From: Bacillota bacterium
GTDB lineage: Bacteria > Bacillota_C > Negativicutes > JAEYSJ01
Length of the DNA: 6,685 nt
Direction of reading: 5' to 3'
Assembly (NCBI GenBank): GCA_023434855.1
Contig: JAEYSJ010000065.1
Location: 1-6,685 of the forward strand
Below are positions 6,388 to 6,685 of this stretch, one piece after another. Under the pieces are notes generated by a model. The model worked only from the letters and a program-made list of their open reading frames with translations, was not told the origin of the DNA and ran no database searches. The stretch's first letter is position 1. Each line of letters begins with the position of its first letter. The position numbers and the translations under genes are program-made.

Positions 6388-6685
6388 AGTAGTAATAATA
6401 ATACGCATGCTCTTCTTCAATTTCAACCCGGTTTAGAATAGCTCCCAGAATATGACCGTTCGCCTTTACGAGCAAATCTTTCGCCTTTTGGGCCATTTCC
6501 GGTCGGACACTTGTAGAGTCAATCACCAATACAATACCGTCCACTTTCGCAGCCATAACGGCAGCATCGGTTACTGCAATAGTCGGGGGCGCATCAATCA
6601 ATACTATATCTGCCAATTCCTTTAGCTCAGCAAATAGTTCTACCATCTTCGAAGAGCTCAATAGCTCGGAAGGATTCGGCGGTAT
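6359..6685 (-). CDS. BY-kinase (CpsD/CapB/YwqD-type tyrosine kinase), C-terminal fragment
   Basis: Only the last 108 residues are present; the frame is open to the right window edge, so the Walker A and A' motifs and the start lie outside. The fragment begins IPPNPSELLSSSKM, a near-invariant block of polysaccharide-locus tyrosine kinases. It then shows the Walker B-type strand IVLIDAPP (27-34), TDAAVMAAKVDGIVLVID (39-56) and GAILNRV (81-87). It ends in a cluster of six consecutive tyrosines (95-100) followed by a short basic tail, the autophosphorylation cluster that in characterised members is cyclically phosphorylated and linked to chain length and export. Absence of membrane segments here fits the split Firmicutes arrangement, in which a separate CpsC/CapA-like membrane activator is encoded upstream; that partner is inferred. 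The tyrosine codons and the stop overlap the possible starts of the dehydratase gene. This gene has higher G+C than the distal glycosyltransferase genes. Confidence 0.95.
   Translation of the reverse strand: MPPNPSELLSSSKMVELFAELKELADIVLIDAPPTIAVTDAAVMAAKVDGIVLVIDSTSVRPEMAQKAKDLLVKANGHILGAILNRVEIEEEHAYYYYYYGSESKARK

Noticed and set aside
6388..6408. Short tandem repeat of TAT/TAC triplets
   Set aside because: It is the codon run for the tyrosine cluster of the kinase, explained by protein function; TAT and TAC are mixed, so it is not a simple microsatellite.

Overview
The window lies inside an exopolysaccharide/capsule biosynthesis operon. All seven genes I can support are on the minus strand, so transcription runs from right to left. 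No RNA gene, mobile element, CRISPR array or convincing promoter is visible. The gene types (a separate BY-kinase of the CpsD/CapB type with a C-terminal tyrosine tail, a long membrane-bound nucleotide-sugar dehydratase, a short monotopic phosphoglycosyl transferase) point to a Firmicutes-type bacterium. The style would fit a Negativicutes/Sporomusaceae or clostridial lineage, but that is an impression from gene style and not a demonstrated placement.

In transcription order the genes are: (1) the C-terminal end of a bacterial tyrosine kinase (6359-6685, cut by the window edge); (2) a PglF/WbpM/EpsC-type UDP-sugar 4,6-dehydratase (4435-about 6387), whose start overlaps the kinase end; (3) a 136-nt gap holding a long near-perfect hairpin (4344-4386); (4) a small PglC/EpsL-type initiating phosphoglycosyl transferase (3690-4298); (5) a GT4 glycosyltransferase (2519-3634); (6) a TupA-like ATP-grasp protein (1617-2516 or 2522), tightly coupled to gene 5; (7) a GT2 glycosyltransferase (589-1545); (8) the N-terminal 196 codons of a second GT4 glycosyltransferase (1-589), whose ATG overlaps the stop of gene 7.

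The likely working model is as follows. The kinase with its unseen membrane partner controls chain length and export. The dehydratase makes a 4-keto-6-deoxy UDP-HexNAc. The phosphoglycosyl transferase loads the first sugar phosphate onto undecaprenyl phosphate. The three glycosyltransferases extend the repeat unit, and the ATP-grasp enzyme may add an amide-linked substituent. Flippase and polymerase are not in the window, nor is an aminotransferase or reductase to process the dehydratase product.

Base composition falls along the operon. Hand counts of single 60-base lines give 31/60 G+C at 6001-6060 (dehydratase), 20/60 at 3961-4020 (phosphoglycosyl transferase) and 13/60 at 781-840 (GT2). 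This is the usual pattern of a conserved assembly module joined to an exchangeable, AT-rich glycosyltransferase module. The most unusual element is the intercistronic hairpin near the junction: it pairs better in the minus-strand transcript than on the other strand because of G-U wobbles. I see no clearly new biological system here.
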